Assembly (NCBI GenBank): GCA_934178345.1
Contig: CAKPQG010000002.1
Location: 93,656 to 157,655 of the forward strand
Direction of reading: 5' to 3'
Source: an uncultured Dialister sp.
Lineage (GTDB): Bacteria; Bacillota; Negativicutes; Veillonellales; Dialisteraceae
Length of the DNA: 64,000 nt
Shown: positions 1-8,827 of the stretch, piece by piece
Position numbering within the stretch: position 1 is the first letter of the stretch
Layout of the letters: the number at the start of each line of letters is the position of its first letter
Notes under the pieces: model-generated
Database searches by the model: none
What the model was told of the DNA's origin: nothing
Seen by the model: the letters and a program-made list of their open reading frames with translations, nothing else
Program-made: the position numbers and the translations under genes

Positions 1-2
1 CG

Positions 3-530
3 AGCGGCAAGACCGTATATGCCCTCTCGCTCGGCATGCTCTTCGTATTCCTGTCTCTGGCAGCTCTCTACGAAAGCTGGAAGGTGCCATTCACGGTCAT
101 CTTCGGGATCCCGACCGGCTTCTTTGGTGCGAGCCTTGCCGCCCTGGCATTCAATGTATATAACGACATTTACTTCCAGATCGGTCTTTTAACCATCATC
201 GGGCTGGCCGCGAAGAACGCCATCCTGATCGTCGAGTATGCGAAAGTCCGTACCGATCATGGGATGGAAGCGCTTCAGGCGGCTGTCGAAGCATCGAAGA
301 TCCGTCTTCGCCCGATCTTGATGACGTCTCTCGCTTTCATCGTCGGTAACATCCCGCTGGCTCTCTCGACCGGTGCAGGTGCAAATTCCCGCTCTGAAAT
401 GGGGATTGCCGTTGTATTCGGTGTGCTTTCCGCCACCATTTTCCAGATCTTCATCGTTCCGATGCTCTTCGTTGTGATTGAACACATTCATGGGTTCAAG
501 AGAACGAAAAAAGTCGTCACGGAAGACTGA
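3..530 (+). CDS. RND efflux transporter, C-terminal fragment (cut by window start)
   Basis: This is the last ~175 residues of an AcrB/MexB-type inner-membrane RND pump, which exports drugs or other amphiphiles across the envelope by proton exchange together with a periplasmic adaptor and an outer-membrane channel. The frame is open to the window edge, so the start lies outside. Visible family signatures are the GxPxG segment (FGIPTGFFGA), the AAKNAILIVEY segment and the R-L-R-P-I-L-MTS motif, followed by the last membrane helices and a short basic/acidic tail. A strong terminator follows the stop. Family assignment is firm; the substrate and the HAE1 subclass are inferred from these motifs only. 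Confidence 0.93.
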   Translation, partial: SGKTVYALSLGMLFVFLSLAALYESWKVPFTVIFGIPTGFFGASLAALAFNVYNDIYFQIGLLTIIGLAAKNAILIVEYAKVRTDHGMEALQAAVEASKIRLRPILMTSLAFIVGNIPLALSTGAGANSRSEMGIAVVFGVLSATIFQIFIVPMLFVVIEHIHGFKRTKKVVTED

Positions 531-544
531 TATGTCGTAAATGA

Positions 545-579
545 AAAAGAGCCTCGAGCCTTGTGCTCGCGGCTCTTTT
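545..579 (+). terminator. Rho-independent terminator after RND pump gene
   Basis: The outer arms AAAAGAGCC and GGCTCTTTT pair, and CGAGC/GCTCG extends the stem inside. A T tract follows directly. It lies 14 bases after the stop. Confidence 0.85.
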
Positions 580-584
580 CTTGT

Positions 585-1000
585 GGAAGTGACTAGTGGC
601 TAGTGACTGGTGACTGAAATGTCAGCTCATGGCATGGCTACTAGGGAAACACTGATTAAATCCTTGTCAGATTTTACTCTTGAAATTTTATACATGGCGA
701 GGAATAACCTGACGCGAATAGCGAGCTATTTAAGGAAGGTTATGACGAAGCCATGCATAAAATTTCTTGTGGAATCTGATTCTGCGATTTAATCAGCGTT
801 TCCCTAGCTATTCTCTGCGGCGCTTAGATCCTTCGACTCAGTTCTCATATTTCAGATAATCCATTTTCTAATATACGACGTTTTTCTCCGCTCAGGATGA
901 CGAAATGCGCCGCACCAACCCCTTTAAACCCTCTGAACCTGTTGAACCTGCTGAATCCGTTGCACCTTTCGAATATGTTGCGCATTTTCACGAAGCGCGC
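585..1000. repeat. Intergenic repeat mosaic
   Basis: This gene-free stretch carries GTGACTR heptamers at about 588-615, one full copy of the AGGGAAACGCTGATT inverted-repeat element (entered separately), a fragment of the module containing CCGCTCAGGATGACGAA, a CGCCGCACC half module and then period-9 GAACCTGTT units up to about 970. No coding signal is seen apart from the short frame inside the inverted-repeat element. Confidence 0.75.
641..807. mobile_element. Small inverted-repeat element, family 1, copy A (full length)
   Basis: About 167 bp with ends CTAGGGAAAC...GTTTCCCTAG; the inner sequence continues as one long imperfect palindrome meeting at the GCGAGCTATTTAAGG segment. Similar full copies lie at 8331-8495, 43073-43227 and 52612-52774; shortened copies lie at 18115, 21309, 54138 and 59163. 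It codes for no transposase, so it behaves like a MITE moved by an enzyme encoded elsewhere. A frame of about 50 codons through the element stays open in all four full copies. Confidence 0.75.
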
Positions 1001-1047
1001 TCCTTGTGCTATACTAAGAATGAATCAACATGAAAGGCGGTGCTCTC

Positions 1048-1641
1048 ATGCTTTGGGACAGAAAATCGATCCACACCATCCATTGCTTCGGTGACAGTTT
1101 GACGGCGGGCTACGGGGTGCTTCCCAGCGAGGGCTGGGTGGAAGTGCTCGCGAAGCGGCATCCGAAGATGGGCTGGTACAACGATGGCCAGTGCGGCGCG
1201 CTCACCGAGGACATCCTGGACGCGCTTGAAGGCACGGCGGCTCTTGCCGGGCCCAAGGAAGGCTTCTTCTTCATGGGTGGTACGAATGACATCCTCTGTG
1301 GTTTCCGCCTTGCTGTGGTGGAAGCTGAGGTGAAGGGGCGGCTGGCACGGCTTTCAGAAAAAGTCCCGCTTGCGATCGGTATCCCGCCGCTTGCGACGAA
1401 GGAGAGCATCTGGACGGGCTGGCAGAGCGAAGCGGTGTATGAGAGAAATCAGGCGGATCTTGCGGCGTATGGGGATTTCTTAAAAAAGCTCGCAAATGAC
1501 ATCGGCGCGCTCGCCATCGATTTTTCGAAAGCCTTCCCGCTGGAGGATGGCTGGTACTATGACGGCCTCCATCCGAATGGGAAGGGGTATGAGCGCTTCG
1601 CGGAACTGGCAGAGAAAGCTTGGAGTATCAAGCAGAGGTAG
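1048..1641 (+). CDS. SGNH/GDSL-family hydrolase (esterase/lipase-like)
   Basis: A 197-residue cytoplasmic-looking hydrolase with the SGNH signature: block I FGDSLTAGYG with nucleophile Ser near residue 17, the GGTND block with the oxyanion Asn near residue 80, and DGLHPNG near the C-terminus with the catalytic Asp-His pair. It should cleave small esters or act as an acyl esterase or lysophospholipase; the substrate cannot be read. The in-frame ATG at 1030 is less likely as the start because AAAGGCGG sits 7 bases before the ATG at 1048. There is no signal peptide. The next gene starts 15 bases after the stop, so the two are probably co-transcribed. Confidence 0.88.
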   Translation: MLWDRKSIHTIHCFGDSLTAGYGVLPSEGWVEVLAKRHPKMGWYNDGQCGALTEDILDALEGTAALAGPKEGFFFMGGTNDILCGFRLAVVEAEVKGRLARLSEKVPLAIGIPPLATKESIWTGWQSEAVYERNQADLAAYGDFLKKLANDIGALAIDFSKAFPLEDGWYYDGLHPNGKGYERFAELAEKAWSIKQR

Positions 1642-1656
1642 AAAGGAAAAGATAGG

Positions 1657-2148
1657 ATGAATAATAGAGAAGAACGTACAAGGGAACTGATGAAGCAGCG
1701 CGTCCTGACATGGAAAGAAGCGGAAGCGCAGATCGCAGCATGGAAAGCGAGCGGCGAGACTGTCGTATTTACGAATGGATGCTTTGACATGCTCCACCGC
1801 GGTCACATCACCTACCTCGCGCAGGCGGCATCGCTGGGCGACCACTTGATCGTAGGACTGAATTCGGATGCGTCGGTGAAGCGGCTCAAAGGAGAGTCAC
1901 GCCCCGTGAATGGAGAAAACGACCGTGCGCTCATGCTTTCGGCTCTCCGCAGTGTGGACGGCGTCGTGATCTTTGGAGAAGATACCCCGACCGAGCTCCT
2001 ATCTCATCTGAAGCCGGATATTCTGGTCAAAGGCGGGGACTACAAGGTGGAAGAAGTCGCAGGACGAGAGTATGCCGGCCGCGTGGAGATCCTCTCCTTC
2101 GTCGATGGATACTCGACGACGAAACTGATTGAGAGAATCAGGAAGTAA
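1657..2148 (+). CDS. hldE: D-glycero-beta-D-manno-heptose 1-phosphate adenylyltransferase (RfaE domain II)
   Basis: This 163-residue protein is the stand-alone cytidylyltransferase-like half of HldE/RfaE. It transfers AMP to heptose 1-phosphate to give ADP-heptose for the LPS inner core. Visible signatures are VFTNGCFDMLHRGH (HxGH nucleotide-binding motif), VGLNSDASVKRLKG, RPVN and the late YSTTKLIERI. In many Gram-negatives the kinase and transferase are fused; here only the transferase is present, as in species with separate HldA and HldC. It supports an outer membrane with LPS. It follows the GDSL gene closely. An in-frame ATG at 1690 could also serve as the start. Confidence 0.9.
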   Translation: MNNREERTRELMKQRVLTWKEAEAQIAAWKASGETVVFTNGCFDMLHRGHITYLAQAASLGDHLIVGLNSDASVKRLKGESRPVNGENDRALMLSALRSVDGVVIFGEDTPTELLSHLKPDILVKGGDYKVEEVAGREYAGRVEILSFVDGYSTTKLIERIRK

Positions 2149-2157
2149 GCAGGGGGA

Positions 2158-2350
2158 CTGGTGGCTGGTGACTAGTGACTAGGGATTAGGGATTAGGGAT
2201 TAGGGATTAGGGATTGGAAATCAGATGCAGGATGTCAGAAATGAGAAATCAGATGTCAGATGCCAGAAGTCAGAAGTCTAATGTCTGAAGTCTGAAGTCT
2301 GAACTCTGAAGTCTAACATCTGATATCCAGTCACCAGCCACTAGTCACTT
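2158..2350. repeat. Heptamer repeat block (GTGACTR, GGATTAG, AGTCTGA)
   Basis: Three tandem heptamer types abut: GTGACTR at about 2158-2180, five GGATTAG units at about 2180-2216, and imperfect AGTCTGA/GAAGTCT units at about 2225-2325, ending in inverse-oriented CAGTCAC units. All have a 7-base period but different sequences. Confidence 0.85.
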
Positions 2351-2370
2351 TTTGAAGAGGCATTGATACT

Positions 2371-3558
2371 ATGCAAAACTGGAAACGAATCGTGTATACC
2401 ATGGCGGCCATACAGATCGGGACGGGGATCTCGATCATCGGCGTCGTCGCCTTCATTCCGCTCTTTCTGACATCTGAGCTGGGGGTCACGGATCCGGGAG
2501 AAGCGGCGTTTTGGGCGGGACTGATTTCCGGTGTGACGCCTTTCTTTGTCGCGATCGCGGCGCCTTTCTGGTCCATGCAGGCCGATCGCCGGGGACCACG
2601 TTTTGCGCTGTCCATGATTCTCTTCATATTGGGCGTGGTCATTGCTTGGATGTATTTCACGCGATCGCCCGTAGAACTTCTGATCCTTCGCATGATCCAG
2701 GGCATGTCCGGCGGCTTTGTCGCAGTCGGCATGTCTCTCGTCATGAATGTGACACCCAAGAAGCAGCTGACGTGGGCGATGGGGGTCTTTCAGGCATCCA
2801 TGGTCATGGGAGTCATGTTCGGCCCGCTCGTAGGCGGCATGATCGCGGATACTCTGGGCTATCGCATGCCCTTTGTCATTTTCTGCGCCCTTTCATTTCT
2901 CTGCCTTGTCGCGGTGCGTCTCATGGTGCCAAAGCAGATCGGACTGGAACAGGCAAGGAAAAAGGAGCCTTTCATGAAGCAGCTTTCCTACTTCATGAAG
3001 AATCCCGTCGTCCGTCTGATGGTCATGCTGCAGTTTCTCTGCAACTGCGGCATGACAGGGATCGGGCCGATCCTCCCGCTCTATATCAAGGAAATGATGG
3101 GAGGCGATACCATGGCAGTCGCGACGATCGTAGGGATCATCATCTTCGTCGCAGGCGCCACGAGCGTCACCTCTTCTCTGAATGTCTCGCGCCTTGCTCA
3201 ACGGATCTCCATGCCGAAGATTCTTATCTTTGCGTCTCTTGTGACAGGCGTGAACTTCATCCTCCAGTATTTGATGCCCGAAGTCTGGACGCTGGGCTTC
3301 ATGCGCGGGCTTACCGGCTTCTCCCTCGGGATGATCATGCCGCTCGCAAATACCATCCTCGCGCAGGCGGTGCCAGCGGAAAAGCGGACGATGGTGGTGG
3401 GCTTTTCGACCAGTTTCGCACTCATGGGCAATGTTGCCGGCCCCATGGCATCGGGCGCCATCGCCATGCAGTGGGGCTATGGTATGGTCTTCTGGTCGAC
3501 GGCCTTCTGCTTCTTCCTCGCTGCGATGGTGATATATAGGGAGAGGAAGATCATATAA
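2371..3558 (+). CDS. Major facilitator superfamily transporter, MdtG-like drug efflux type
   Basis: A 395-residue integral membrane protein with about 12 hydrophobic segments. After the second helix it carries DRRGPRFAL, the loop 2-3 motif A of MFS drug antiporters, and a second motif-A-like stretch after helix 8. Length and the helix-5 region (GVMFGPLVGG, motif C-like) fit the DHA1 family of proton-coupled exporters such as MdtG. It probably exports drugs or metabolites; the substrate is not readable. The ribosome site is weak and far from the ATG. Repeat blocks flank it on both sides, so it is likely a single-gene transcript. Confidence 0.85.
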   Translation: MQNWKRIVYTMAAIQIGTGISIIGVVAFIPLFLTSELGVTDPGEAAFWAGLISGVTPFFVAIAAPFWSMQADRRGPRFALSMILFILGVVIAWMYFTRSPVELLILRMIQGMSGGFVAVGMSLVMNVTPKKQLTWAMGVFQASMVMGVMFGPLVGGMIADTLGYRMPFVIFCALSFLCLVAVRLMVPKQIGLEQARKKEPFMKQLSYFMKNPVVRLMVMLQFLCNCGMTGIGPILPLYIKEMMGGDTMAVATIVGIIIFVAGATSVTSSLNVSRLAQRISMPKILIFASLVTGVNFILQYLMPEVWTLGFMRGLTGFSLGMIMPLANTILAQAVPAEKRTMVVGFSTSFALMGNVAGPMASGAIAMQWGYGMVFWSTAFCFFLAAMVIYRERKII

Positions 3559-3960
3559 TGGGTTCAGGGTTCAGGTTGATGGGTTCAAGGTTGTGGTGGC
3601 AGCTTCGCTGCAAAATATATATTTGCGGCGGAGCCGCCACCACCATTTCTCATTTCTCGTTCAAGTGAAGCTTTCCAACGGAATCAAAGAGCGACACGCC
3701 CGTGAGCTAACCCTGAAGTTTGAAAGCAGGTATGGGTGGCTAGTGACTTGTGACTGGTAGCTAGGGATTAGTGGCCAGGGATTAGGAGTCTCGAGTGACT
3801 GGTGACTTACATACCACTTTCGGGCATCGCCCATATATATTTGCGGCGAAGCTGCCACCTTCATTCCTAATTCCTCATTTAGGTCGAGCTTTCATCCCCA
3901 ATCAAAGGACAGCACGCCCCATGGGCTAACTCTGAACCCTGAACCCTGAACCTTGAACCC
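3559..3960. repeat. Intergenic repeat mosaic before valS leader
   Basis: No gene is supported here. Modules in order: GGTTCAGG units (3561-3592), GGCGGAGCCGCC inverted module (about 3620-3642), a module containing ATCAAAGAGCGACACGCC...GAGCTAACCC, a TTTGAAAGCAGG module, GTGACTR and GGATTAG units (3729-3810), a second AATATATATTTGCGGCG module (about 3830-3862), then TGAACCC heptamers ending near 3960. Confidence 0.8.
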
Positions 3961-3982
3961 GCCAACCTTTCCTATTTTCTTC

Positions 3983-4011
3983 TTGCATTTTGCTTTAAAT
4001 CCTGCTATCAT
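3983..4011 (+). promoter_or_regulatory. Predicted sigma-70/A promoter for the valS T-box transcript
   Basis: TTGCAT at 3983-3988 and TATCAT at 4006-4011 are separated by exactly 17 bases. The T-box leader begins just downstream. Confidence 0.6.
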
Positions 4012-4022
4012 ACTAACGTATA

Positions 4023-4236
4023 TGTACAAGCAAAGATGGGAAGAAGCTGGGAAATTTCTCACAGAGAGCCGTCGGGGCTGGAAAGGCGGCAGAAAGGAAA
4101 CAGCGGGTCACCCCGGAGCTGACAGCGAGATCTGTCCGCGGCGCACGTTACGCGCAAATGAGCGATCAGTTACTGATTATTTAGGTGGTACCGCGGAAGC
4201 ACTCTTTCGTCCTATGTGGATGAAGGAGATTTTTTA
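4023..4236 (+). promoter_or_regulatory. T-box riboswitch leader of valS
   Basis: The leader of the valyl-tRNA synthetase gene contains the T-box sequence AGGTGGTACCGCGG at 4183-4196, which pairs with the free CCA end of uncharged tRNA. Upstream is a stem I-like region with an AGAGAGCC motif near 4063. A GTC triplet at 4107-4109 is a candidate Val specifier codon. Downstream, CTCTTTCGTCC (from about 4203) and GGATGAAGGAG form the terminator stem followed by a T tract (4229-4236). Uncharged tRNA-Val should favour the antiterminator and so valS expression. The T-box sequence is certain; the specifier position is inferred without a full fold. Confidence 0.92.
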
Positions 4237-4253
4237 TTGTAGGAGTGAAAGAT

Positions 4254-6914
4254 ATGGCAGAAGACATGAAAGATCTGGGAAAATACGACCCCAGTCAGAT
4301 CGAACAGAAATGGTATAACTTCTGGGAAGATCATGGTGTATTCCATGATGAAGCAGATCCTGAAAAAGAACCGTACAGCATCGTGCTGCCGCCGCCAAAT
4401 GTCACCGGCCAGCTGCACATGGGGCATGCGCTCGATAATACCCTGCAGGATATTCTGATCCGTTACAAGAGAATGCAGGGCTACAATGTCCTGTGGCTGC
4501 CGGGCAAAGATCATGCCGGCATCGCAACGCAGGTCAAGGTCGAAAAGCAGATCGCTGAAGAAGGTCTCAATAAATATGACCTCGGCCGTGAAAAATTCCT
4601 GGAACGTGTATGGCAGTGGAAGGAAAAATTCGGCAACCGCATCGGTCTGCAGATCCGCCGCCTCGGCTCTTCCTGCGACTGGTCCCGTGAACGCTTCACC
4701 ATGGATGATATCTGTGCGCGTGCCGTTCGTGAGGTTTTCGTTTCCCTCTATGAAAAAGGCCTGATCTATCAGGGCTTCCGCATCACGAACTGGTGCCCGC
4801 GCTGCCAGACAGCACTTTCCGACATCGAAGTCGAACATGAAGATGAAGTCGGACATCTTTGGTACTTCAATTACCCGATCGCTGGCGAAGAGGGGAAATA
4901 CATCCAGATCGCGACCACCCGTCCGGAAACCATCCCGGGCGATACCGCTGTCGCTGTGAATCCGGAAGATGAACGCTACAAGGATCTCGTCGGCAAGAAG
5001 GTCGCACTTCCCGGCACCGGCCGTGAGATCCCGATCATTGCCGATGAATACGTTGACATGGCTTATGGTACCGGCTGCGTAAAGATCACACCGGCGCATG
5101 ACCCGAATGACTTTGAGGTCGGCCAGAGACATCAGCTCGAGACCATCGTCATCATGAACAAAGATGGCACGATGAATGAAAAGGCAGGAAAGTATGTCGG
5201 CATGGATCGCTACGAAGCGAGAAAAGCCATCATTGCTGATCTCAAGGAAGCCGGTCTTCTCGTCAAGATCGAAGAAACAAAGCATGCGGTCGGTCACTGC
5301 TCCCGCTGCAAGACCGTCGTCGAACCGATGACCACCAAGCAGTGGTTCGTCAAGATGAAACCGCTTGCCGGTCCTGCTATGGAAGCTGTCACCTCCGGTA
5401 AGACCAAGTTCGTCCCGGAACGTTTCTCGAAAACGTATATCCAGTGGCTGTCGAACATCCATGACTGGTGCATTTCCCGCCAGCTTTGGTGGGGGCATCG
5501 TATCCCGGTCTGGTACTGCGATGACTGCGGCGCTGTCTCTGCATCCCGCACCGACCTCACAGAATGCCCGAAGTGTCACAGCCAGCATATCCATCAGGAT
5601 CCGGACGTCCTTGATACCTGGTTCTCCTCCGCGCTTTGGCCATTCTCCACGATGGGCTGGCCGGATCAGACACCGACGCTGAAGCAGTGGTATCCGACCT
5701 CCACCATGGTCACCGGCTACGACATCATCTTCTTCTGGGTAGCCCGCATGATGTTCATGTCCATGGAATTCATGAAGGAGATCCCATTCAAATACGTCTT
5801 CATCCACGGCCTTGTCCGCGACTCTCAGGGACGTAAGATGTCCAAATCCCTCGGTAACGGTATCGATCCTCTTGAAGTCATCGAAAAGTACGGCGCAGAT
5901 GCGCTCCGCTTCACTCTGGTGACCGGCAACACCCCGGGCAATGATATGCGTTTCTACTATGAACGTGTCGAAGGAAATAGAAACTTCGCCAACAAGCTTT
6001 GGAATGCGACCAAGTTCACCCTGATGAACCTGGATGACTATGACAAGGATTTCGTCCCGACCAAGGAACAGCTGACGCTGGCAGACAAGTGGATCCTCGA
6101 CCGTCTCGCCTACACCGAAGACTATGTAGGCACGAACCTTGACAAGTATGAACTCGGTGAAGCGGCAGACAGCATCTACAACTTCGCATGGAACTATTTC
6201 TGTGACTGGTACATCGAAACGGCGAAGGGCCGTCTCTATGGCCAGCACAATACGGATAGAAAAGTCACCCAGTATGTCCTCGTGTACACCCTGACTCGCA
6301 TGCTGGCACTGCTCCATCCGTTCATGCCATTCATCACGGAACACCTCTGGCAGCATCTGCCGCATGAAGGCGAAACGCTGGCAAGAGCTCCGTGGCCGAA
6401 GGCGGACGAGGCGCTCCGTTTCCCGACCGAAGCAGAACAGTTCGATCGCATCATGGACTGCATCAAGGCGGTCCGTAACATGCGTGCCGAAGCGGGTGTC
6501 ACCCCGAATAAAGCCTGCCATATCCAGATCGCTGTCCTTCGTGATGACCTCAAAGCCTGCCTTGAAAACAATAAGGAATATTTCGAAAAACTCGGCCATG
6601 TCGAAGGCATGAAGCTCCTTTCAGCAGATGCGGCAAAGCCGGAAAATGCAAATGCGGCTGTCGTCACAGGTCTTGAAGTCTACCTCGAGCTCAAAGGCCT
6701 CATCGACACGGCGAAGGAAAAGGAAAAGATCCAGAAGGCGAAAGATGCTCTGGCCAAAGATATCGCCCGCACGTCCGGCAAACTTTCCAATCAGGGCTTC
6801 CTCGCCAAGGCACCGGAAGCTGTCGTAGCGAAGGAAAAGGAAAAGCTGGCGACCTTTGAAGAAAAGATGAAGTCTTTGGACGAACGTCTGCAGTTCCTGG
6901 AAAAGCTTGGCTAA
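4254..6914 (+). CDS. valS: Valine--tRNA ligase
   Basis: An 886-residue class I aminoacyl-tRNA synthetase that charges tRNA-Val. The HIGH motif appears as HMGH at about residue 55 within PPPNVTGQLHMGHAL, the KMSKS motif is at about 528-532, a long CP1 editing domain lies between them, and a lysine/glutamate-rich C-terminal coiled coil spans about 820-886 as in ValRS. An upstream in-frame GTG at 4245 overlaps AGGAG (4241-4245), which is placed correctly for the ATG at 4254, so the latter is chosen. The gene is controlled by the T-box leader before it, and folC follows 88 bases later. Confidence 0.97.
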   Translation: MAEDMKDLGKYDPSQIEQKWYNFWEDHGVFHDEADPEKEPYSIVLPPPNVTGQLHMGHALDNTLQDILIRYKRMQGYNVLWLPGKDHAGIATQVKVEKQIAEEGLNKYDLGREKFLERVWQWKEKFGNRIGLQIRRLGSSCDWSRERFTMDDICARAVREVFVSLYEKGLIYQGFRITNWCPRCQTALSDIEVEHEDEVGHLWYFNYPIAGEEGKYIQIATTRPETIPGDTAVAVNPEDERYKDLVGKKVALPGTGREIPIIADEYVDMAYGTGCVKITPAHDPNDFEVGQRHQLETIVIMNKDGTMNEKAGKYVGMDRYEARKAIIADLKEAGLLVKIEETKHAVGHCSRCKTVVEPMTTKQWFVKMKPLAGPAMEAVTSGKTKFVPERFSKTYIQWLSNIHDWCISRQLWWGHRIPVWYCDDCGAVSASRTDLTECPKCHSQHIHQDPDVLDTWFSSALWPFSTMGWPDQTPTLKQWYPTSTMVTGYDIIFFWVARMMFMSMEFMKEIPFKYVFIHGLVRDSQGRKMSKSLGNGIDPLEVIEKYGADALRFTLVTGNTPGNDMRFYYERVEGNRNFANKLWNATKFTLMNLDDYDKDFVPTKEQLTLADKWILDRLAYTEDYVGTNLDKYELGEAADSIYNFAWNYFCDWYIETAKGRLYGQHNTDRKVTQYVLVYTLTRMLALLHPFMPFITEHLWQHLPHEGETLARAPWPKADEALRFPTEAEQFDRIMDCIKAVRNMRAEAGVTPNKACHIQIAVLRDDLKACLENNKEYFEKLGHVEGMKLLSADAAKPENANAAVVTGLEVYLELKGLIDTAKEKEKIQKAKDALAKDIARTSGKLSNQGFLAKAPEAVVAKEKEKLATFEEKMKSLDERLQFLEKLG

Positions 6915-7002
6915 AAGACCGTTGGCTGCGTGTAGCAGGCAGAGGGCATCCGCTACCTGCCTGCTGCTTGCAGCGAGCAGCTAACTATAGTAAGGAGAAA
7001 TC

Positions 7003-8322
7003 ATGAATTACGAAGAATCTATCGCCTATCTGGAAGCGGCGGCATCCTTCGGGATCAAGCCGGGCCTCGAACGCATCGAAGCCATCCTTGAACGTCTGGA
7101 TCATCCGGAAAAGGCTTACAAAGTCATCCATGTCACTGGTACGAACGGCAAGGGCAGCGTGGTGGCTATGATCACCAGTGTGCTGGAAAATGCGACACTC
7201 AAAGTCGGTCGCTACATTTCCCCGCATCTCATCGATTACACCGAGCGCATTCACATCGCAGGCCATGATATTCCGAAGGAAGACTTCGCGAAGGCTGCGA
7301 CCGTCGTCCGCGAAGCCGCAGAAAAAGCCATCGCTGACGGCGTCGAAGCTCCGACTGAATTTGAACTCTTGACGGCTATGGCGTTCTGGTATTTCAAAGA
7401 ACAGAAGGTCGACTACGCTGTCATGGAGGTCGGCATGGGCGGGCTCTACGACTCTACGAATGTCATCATCCCGGTCGTTTCCGTCATCACGAATGTAGCG
7501 ATGGACCACGAGAAATACCTCGGCAAGAATCTGGAGGAGATCGCACATCAGAAGGCCGGCATCATCAAAGAGGGCATCCCTGTCGTCACCGCAGCCCAGC
7601 ATGTACCGTTGAAGCAGCTGAAAAAAGAAGCGCATGATAAGAAAGCGCGCCTTTATTTCTATGGAAGAGACTTTGAGATCGATACCCGCAGTAAGTACGG
7701 TCATGGACAGGTCGTCGTCGTCAAGCGCAAGGACATGCCCAAGGAACTCGAAAACTGTCTCCTCTTCGTGCCCTTCGTCGGCGCGCATCAGGCAGTCAAT
7801 GCGGCTGTCGCGACCATGGCGCTCACGCTCATCATGAAGCAGGATGAGAGAGTCAATGAGAATGACCTGCGTGAAGGTCTTGCACGTGCCCAGTGGAAGG
7901 GCCGCTTTGAGATCCATGATCTGGGCGGTATCCCGTTCGTCATGGACGGCGCACACAATCCGGCGGGCGCTGAAGCACTGAAGGAAGCGATCGAAGAACA
8001 GTACCCGGACAAACGCCGCGTCCTCGTCTTCACTTCTCTTCAGGACAAGGATACGGAGACCGTCATCCAGCTCCTCATCCGCAAGGGTGACCGTGTATTC
8101 CTGACGGAAGCACCGACACCGCGCACCAGAAAGCCGGAAGAAATCGCTGCCATGATCGATGAGCAGAAGATCGCGGCCGTGCATACGGCAGAGCCGTCTG
8201 TCACGAAAGCACTGGACGCAGCACAGAAAGAAGCCAAAGAGGGCGATGTCGTCATCATCTGCGGCTCCCTCTACATCCTTGGCGAAGCCATGGAGTGGAT
8301 GGCCAAGAAGATCGGAAATTAA
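7003..8322 (+). CDS. folC: Bifunctional folylpolyglutamate synthase/dihydrofolate synthase
   Basis: A 439-residue Mur-ligase-like enzyme that adds L-Glu to dihydropteroate or to folates with ATP. The P-loop VTGTNGKGSVV lies at about residues 44-54, the Mur-ligase DSTN segment and VAMDHEKYLG in the middle domain, and FVMDGAHNP in the C-terminal domain. The length is normal. It is 88 bases behind valS, a common Firmicute pairing, with AAGGAG ahead of the ATG. An inverted repeat GCAGGCAG/CTGCCTGC lies in the valS-folC gap but has no T tract. A family 1 inverted-repeat element begins 9 bases after the stop. Confidence 0.95.
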   Translation: MNYEESIAYLEAAASFGIKPGLERIEAILERLDHPEKAYKVIHVTGTNGKGSVVAMITSVLENATLKVGRYISPHLIDYTERIHIAGHDIPKEDFAKAATVVREAAEKAIADGVEAPTEFELLTAMAFWYFKEQKVDYAVMEVGMGGLYDSTNVIIPVVSVITNVAMDHEKYLGKNLEEIAHQKAGIIKEGIPVVTAAQHVPLKQLKKEAHDKKARLYFYGRDFEIDTRSKYGHGQVVVVKRKDMPKELENCLLFVPFVGAHQAVNAAVATMALTLIMKQDERVNENDLREGLARAQWKGRFEIHDLGGIPFVMDGAHNPAGAEALKEAIEEQYPDKRRVLVFTSLQDKDTETVIQLLIRKGDRVFLTEAPTPRTRKPEEIAAMIDEQKIAAVHTAEPSVTKALDAAQKEAKEGDVVIICGSLYILGEAMEWMAKKIGN

Positions 8323-8330
8323 AAATAGTA

Positions 8331-8495
8331 AGGGAAACGCTGATTCAATCGCAGAGTCAGATTTTACAAGAATTTTTATACATAGCTTCGTCATAACCTT
8401 CCTTAAATAGCTCGCTATTCGCGTCAGGTGATTCCTCGCCATGCATAAAAATCCAAGAGTAAAATCAGACAACGATTTCATCAGTGTTTCCCTAG
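8331..8495. mobile_element. Small inverted-repeat element, family 1, copy B (full length)
   Basis: It begins AGGGAAACGCTGATTCAATC and ends AACGATTTCATCAGTGTTTCCCTAG, with the same central GAGCTATTTAAGGAAGG (minus strand) as copy A. It sits 8 bases after the folC stop, directly before a terminator hairpin. Confidence 0.75.
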
Positions 8496-8498
8496 GGA

Positions 8499-8536
8499 AA
8501 CGGTTACATCGCCAGCGGGCGGTGTAACCGTTTTTT
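8499..8536 (+). terminator. Rho-independent terminator of valS-folC
   Basis: AACGGTTACATCGCC pairs with GGCGGTGTAACCGTT and is followed by TTTTTT. Copy B of the inverted-repeat element lies between folC and this hairpin. Confidence 0.85.
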
Positions 8537-8808
8537 GTCTTGAACCCAAGTTTGAAAGCAGGGATGAGTGGCTAGGGATTAGGGATTAGGGATTAGGTTT
8601 GCGATACGAGAAAACCGCTAGTTTCAAACCTCCGCGGCGCTTCCATATTTTTATGCGCCGCACCACCCCCGTTGAACCCTATGAACCTGTTGAATCTGCC
8701 GAACCTCTTTCGCATGTAATCAAAGGACGCCCCGCCCCACGAGCTAACCCAGAACCCAGAACCCAGAACCTTGAACCCAGAACCTTGAACCTTGAACCAT
8801 CATCTCTA
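8537..8808. repeat. Intergenic repeat mosaic before citC
   Basis: Order: TTTGAAAGCAGG module, GGATTAG heptamers (about 8575-8600), the GATACGAGAAAACCGC segment, the inverted module GCGGCGC...GCGCCGC (about 8635-8665), period-9 GAACCTGTT units, an AATCAAAGGACGCC module, then CCAGAAC and TTGAACC heptamers to about 8800. Confidence 0.8.
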
Positions 8809-8811
8809 AAA

Positions 8812-8827
8812 TAGATAAATTTATCTA
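8812..8827. promoter_or_regulatory. Perfect 16-bp palindrome upstream of citC (candidate operator)
   Basis: TAGATAAATTTATCTA is a perfect palindrome in a non-repeat stretch, 30 bases before a TATAAT box (8858-8863). Its position fits a repressor or activator site for citC. The cognate regulator is not in the window. Confidence 0.4.

Noticed and set aside
2180..2216. GGATTAGGGATTAGGG array resembling telomeric TTAGGG repeats
   Set aside because: The period is 7, not 6, and the array is one of several heptamer types in ordinary intergenic positions, so it is not a telomere or chromosome end.
4212..6599. 795-codon open frame on the minus strand opposite valS
   Set aside because: It is the antisense shadow of valS; valS has all class I synthetase motifs and a T-box leader, while the minus frame has no ribosome site and no recognisable domain.
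6985..8481. 498-codon minus-strand frame across folC and the family 1 element
   Set aside because: Antisense shadow of folC; its N-terminal 50 residues are merely the open frame of the inverted-repeat element.
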